From positions 19,448-83,447 of the forward strand of contig JAHEYB010000006.1 of assembly GCA_023251805.1 (NCBI GenBank): a DNA stretch of 64,000 nucleotides, written 5' to 3'. The position numbers and the translations under genes are program-made. Below are positions 62,362 through 64,000 of this stretch, piece by piece. The notes under the pieces are model-generated. The model made no database searches and was not told the origin of the DNA. It saw only the letters and a program-made list of their open reading frames with translations. Numbering within the stretch: the stretch's first letter is position 1; every line of letters starts with the position of its first letter. Origin of the DNA: Bacteroidota bacterium. GTDB taxonomy: Bacteria > Bacteroidota > Bacteroidia > 2-12-FULL-35-15.

Positions 62362-62954
62362 AGAAAATTCTATTGACTTGTATCCTGTCGGGATTTTGCA
62401 TCAATTTATTCGCCCAAATACCTAACAGTGCTGAGCTTTTCGATTTTAATAAATCACGGAATAAAAAAACAACAAAGGGCTTGTATGTTTTGGGTGCTTG
62501 GGCATTGGCAAACATTGGAACCAGTGCTTACTATTATTCGAACACCGAAGGAGTAGATCAATCTTTTCACCAAATGAACCTGATGTGGAATGGCGCTAAC
62601 ACTTTTATTGTTGTAGCGAGTCTTTTACCAAAACAAAGAAACGACCTTAATCTTACCAAAACACTCAACTGGCAAAGCAATACCGAAGCAGTTTATATTG
62701 CAAGTGCCGCATTGGATTTGGTTTACTCAACAGCAGGATTTGTTTTAACTGAAAAAGCAAAAAACGATTTTGCTCAACACGATAAATATCAAGGTTGGGG
62801 AAATTCACTAATCTATAATGGTGGCTTCCTCTTTCTGTTTGATACCAGCATGTTTATTGTACACAAGCGAAACGGAAAGAAGCTCTATAAAATGATGGAT
62901 AAAATAAATTTATCAGCCGGAGGAAACGGCATAAAACTTGTTTTACATATCTAA
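62358..62954 (+). CDS. Membrane-associated protein of the carotenoid operon, unknown
   Basis: A 198-residue product overlapping the cyclase stop by four bases. The signal peptide ends CINLFAQ. About three further hydrophobic stretches follow: GLYVLGAWALANIGTSAYYY, WNGANTFIVVASLL and YIASAALDLVYSTAGFVL. I recall a family of small Bacteroidota proteins (perhaps DUF6992) with a similar KGxxVLGxWAxANIGxS motif, but the name is not certain. Function unknown; tight coupling suggests a role alongside the cyclase. Confidence 0.65.
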   Translation: MKKILLTCILSGFCINLFAQIPNSAELFDFNKSRNKKTTKGLYVLGAWALANIGTSAYYYSNTEGVDQSFHQMNLMWNGANTFIVVASLLPKQRNDLNLTKTLNWQSNTEAVYIASAALDLVYSTAGFVLTEKAKNDFAQHDKYQGWGNSLIYNGGFLFLFDTSMFIVHKRNGKKLYKMMDKINLSAGGNGIKLVLHI

Positions 62955-62989
62955 ATTTTTATACCTTTAAATATTCAAAAACGTAAACC

Positions 62990-63412
62990 ATGAAAAAAAT
63001 CTTCTCATTACTTAGTATTATTTTGATTGCCACTTCCATTCAAGCACAAACAGCTACAACAGGAGCAACAAAACCAAAAGCAGCACCAAAACTTACCGAC
63101 AAAGATATAATGATGTGTGATAAAAACTGGTCGGTTGTTTCAGTTGAAGAATGGGGCGTAGTTACAAAACCTCCGGGAGAAAAAAACAAAACCGACATGT
63201 TAAAATTAACACAAGACATGAAATTTGAATCAGTGATGTTTGGAATCAAACACGTTGGCACATGGATAAAATCAGGACAATATATTATTATGACGGATGA
63301 AGCGAAAATGAAAATTAGTTATAAAGTATTGATTACTGACCCAACAAAATTAAAAGTAGATCATTACAGCGATGAAGACGGGCACTCGATTTTTGAATAT
63401 GAACCAAAATAG
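62990..63412 (+). CDS. Lipocalin-like exported protein
   Basis: A 140-residue protein. A signal peptide ends IATSIQA; a Pro/Lys linker follows, then a small beta-rich domain of about 100 residues (NWSVVSVEEWGVVTKPPGE, DMLKLTQDMKFESVMFGIKHVGTWIKSGQYIIM, KISYKVLITDPTKLKV). The single W-x-V start and the GTW strand are like the lipocalin-like domains common in Bacteroidota, which could bind a hydrophobic ligand such as a carotenoid. That ligand is an inference from context. It follows 35 bases after the previous gene. Confidence 0.55.
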   Translation: MKKIFSLLSIILIATSIQAQTATTGATKPKAAPKLTDKDIMMCDKNWSVVSVEEWGVVTKPPGEKNKTDMLKLTQDMKFESVMFGIKHVGTWIKSGQYIIMTDEAKMKISYKVLITDPTKLKVDHYSDEDGHSIFEYEPK

Positions 63413-63436
63413 TTGGGAGTTGGGAGTACTTAGTTG

Positions 63437-63510
63437 GTAGACGGTTTACTGAATAATACTTAAGTTATTTTAGAGCACACTTTTCTTCGCACTAGTCTAC
63501 GAACCACCCA
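63437..63510. repeat. TTGGTAG/CTACCAA inverted repeat
   Basis: AGTTGGTAGACGG (from about 63432) faces CTACTACCAACT (63515-63528), the latter at the end of crtD. Related to the unit at 44050. Confidence 0.5.
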
Positions 63511-64000
63511 CTACCTACTACCAACTAGCCCAGTAGTAATCTTCGCACTCAACAAACACAGCGGAATGCTTGGTCCAGGATGTACACTTCCTCCACAAAA
63601 ATACAAGCCTTTTATTTCTTTAGAAAAATTTGGGTGACGCATAAAGGCAGCAAATTTATTGTTTGATGCGTTTCCATAAATCGCTCCGAAAGCACTTGAT
63701 GTGCGCGCTTCCACCACTCTTGGATCTAAAATCATTTCACATTCAATAAGCGGACGAATATCTGTTTTTAATATTCGATTCAACTTCTCTATCATTTTTT
63801 CACGCGATTCGTTTACCAATTTATCCCAATCTTGTCCGATATTATTTGGAACATTGATAAACGTAAACCAGTTTTCACAACCTGCTGGTGCATCTTCTGG
63901 AGAATGCTTAGAAGTAATGTTCACATAAATAGTAGAATCGGAATAGACTGTCTTTTTTGAAAAAATGGTATCAAACTCTTCCCGATAATTTTCACTAAAA
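63511..64000 (-). CDS. CrtD-like carotenoid desaturase (5' part off window)
   Basis: C-terminal 160-odd codons of a flavin-dependent carotenoid desaturase, reading open to the window edge. The track started it at a GTG (63924), but the frame continues upstream (FSENYREEFDTIFSKKTVYS). LYFCGGSVHPGPSIPLCLLSAKITTGLV is the flavin-binding C-terminus typical of CrtD-type (1-hydroxycarotenoid 3,4-desaturase) rather than plain CrtI; ENWFTFINVPNN is also family-like. It is convergent with the operon. With CruF and a single cyclase it predicts myxol- or saproxanthin-like products. Confidence 0.82.
   Translation of the reverse strand, partial: FSENYREEFDTIFSKKTVYSDSTIYVNITSKHSPEDAPAGCENWFTFINVPNNIGQDWDKLVNESREKMIEKLNRILKTDIRPLIECEMILDPRVVEARTSSAFGAIYGNASNNKFAAFMRHPNFSKEIKGLYFCGGSVHPGPSIPLCLLSAKITTGLVGSR

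Noticed and set aside
1-64000. CRISPR arrays, tRNA, rRNA, tmRNA or insertion sequences
   Set aside because: I looked in all gaps and saw no regularly spaced direct repeats, no tRNA cloverleaf-like sequence and no transposase motif. Reading by eye cannot exclude a degenerate case.

Overview
This AT-rich window looks like chromosomal DNA of a member of the Bacteroidota. The evidence is several type IX secretion sorting domains, SusC/BtuB-style surface uptake genes, a short housekeeping sigma factor of 289 residues, a lipidated Omp85 protein (TamL), Bacteroidota-only families such as DUF4294, few Shine-Dalgarno sequences, and repeated TAnnTTTG (-7) boxes. Nothing narrows it below phylum; a free-living, pigmented, aerobic member of Flavobacteriales, Chitinophagales or Sphingobacteriales would fit. 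I see no phage, insertion sequence, CRISPR array, rRNA or tRNA.

Layout. 1-3.2 kb: a minus-strand vitamin B12 uptake operon (TANNTTTG promoter, cobalamin riboswitch, BtuB-like TonB receptor, BtuG-like beta-propeller lipoprotein cut by the window edge). 3.2-5.7 kb: a structured inverted-repeat region, an S4-less pseudouridine synthase, an outer-membrane barrel and pcm. 5.8-9.1 kb: a Gfo/Idh/MocA oxidoreductase, a lipoprotein and a polyprenyl sugar-phosphate transferase, probably one polysaccharide-related operon. 9.3-13.5 kb: hydroxybutyryl-CoA dehydrogenase, a T9SS cargo protein, DUF4294 and a biotin carboxylase. 13.6-22.4 kb: cell-envelope proteins (CAP-domain fusion, barrel, TPR, a long Ala/Lys coiled-coil protein) with a universal stress protein, DUF58 and thioredoxin. 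22.5-29.3 kb: dnaE, a Cys-rich lipoprotein, a T9SS beta-propeller-like protein and a second tandem universal stress protein.

29.7-46.3 kb is largely housekeeping: rpsP, a DinB-fold protein, rimM, a TrmN6-type methyltransferase, a saccharopine dehydrogenase homologue, an M32 carboxypeptidase, pckA, rsmE, a TrmH-family methylase, tamL, class I aldolase and accD. 46.4-54.6 kb: rpsO, pnp, two TPR membrane proteins, rpoD and two small-domain genes. 54.6-57.2 kb: gene debris, a third TPR paralogue and an unknown exported protein. 57.3-64 kb: rpe and a carotenoid cluster (crtI, crtB, unknown, cruF-like, crtYcd-like, unknown, lipocalin-like) facing a convergent crtD-like gene cut by the window end. 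The enzyme set predicts a monocyclic, 1'-hydroxylated, 3',4'-desaturated carotenoid of the saproxanthin/myxol kind.

Intergenic DNA is unusually rich in short inverted repeats of several families (CCTGAGCGGAGTCGAAGG, GCGAAGCAATCTC, CCTGCCTACCGGCAGGCAGG, AACTTT runs, CGCAGAGGGCGCAGAG). The observations most worth following are the three TPR proteins that stop exactly where a SpoIIE phosphatase domain would begin, the mutually exclusive hairpins upstream of the pseudouridine synthase, and the unknown genes embedded in the carotenoid operon. I did not find a clearly novel multi-gene defence or mobile system.
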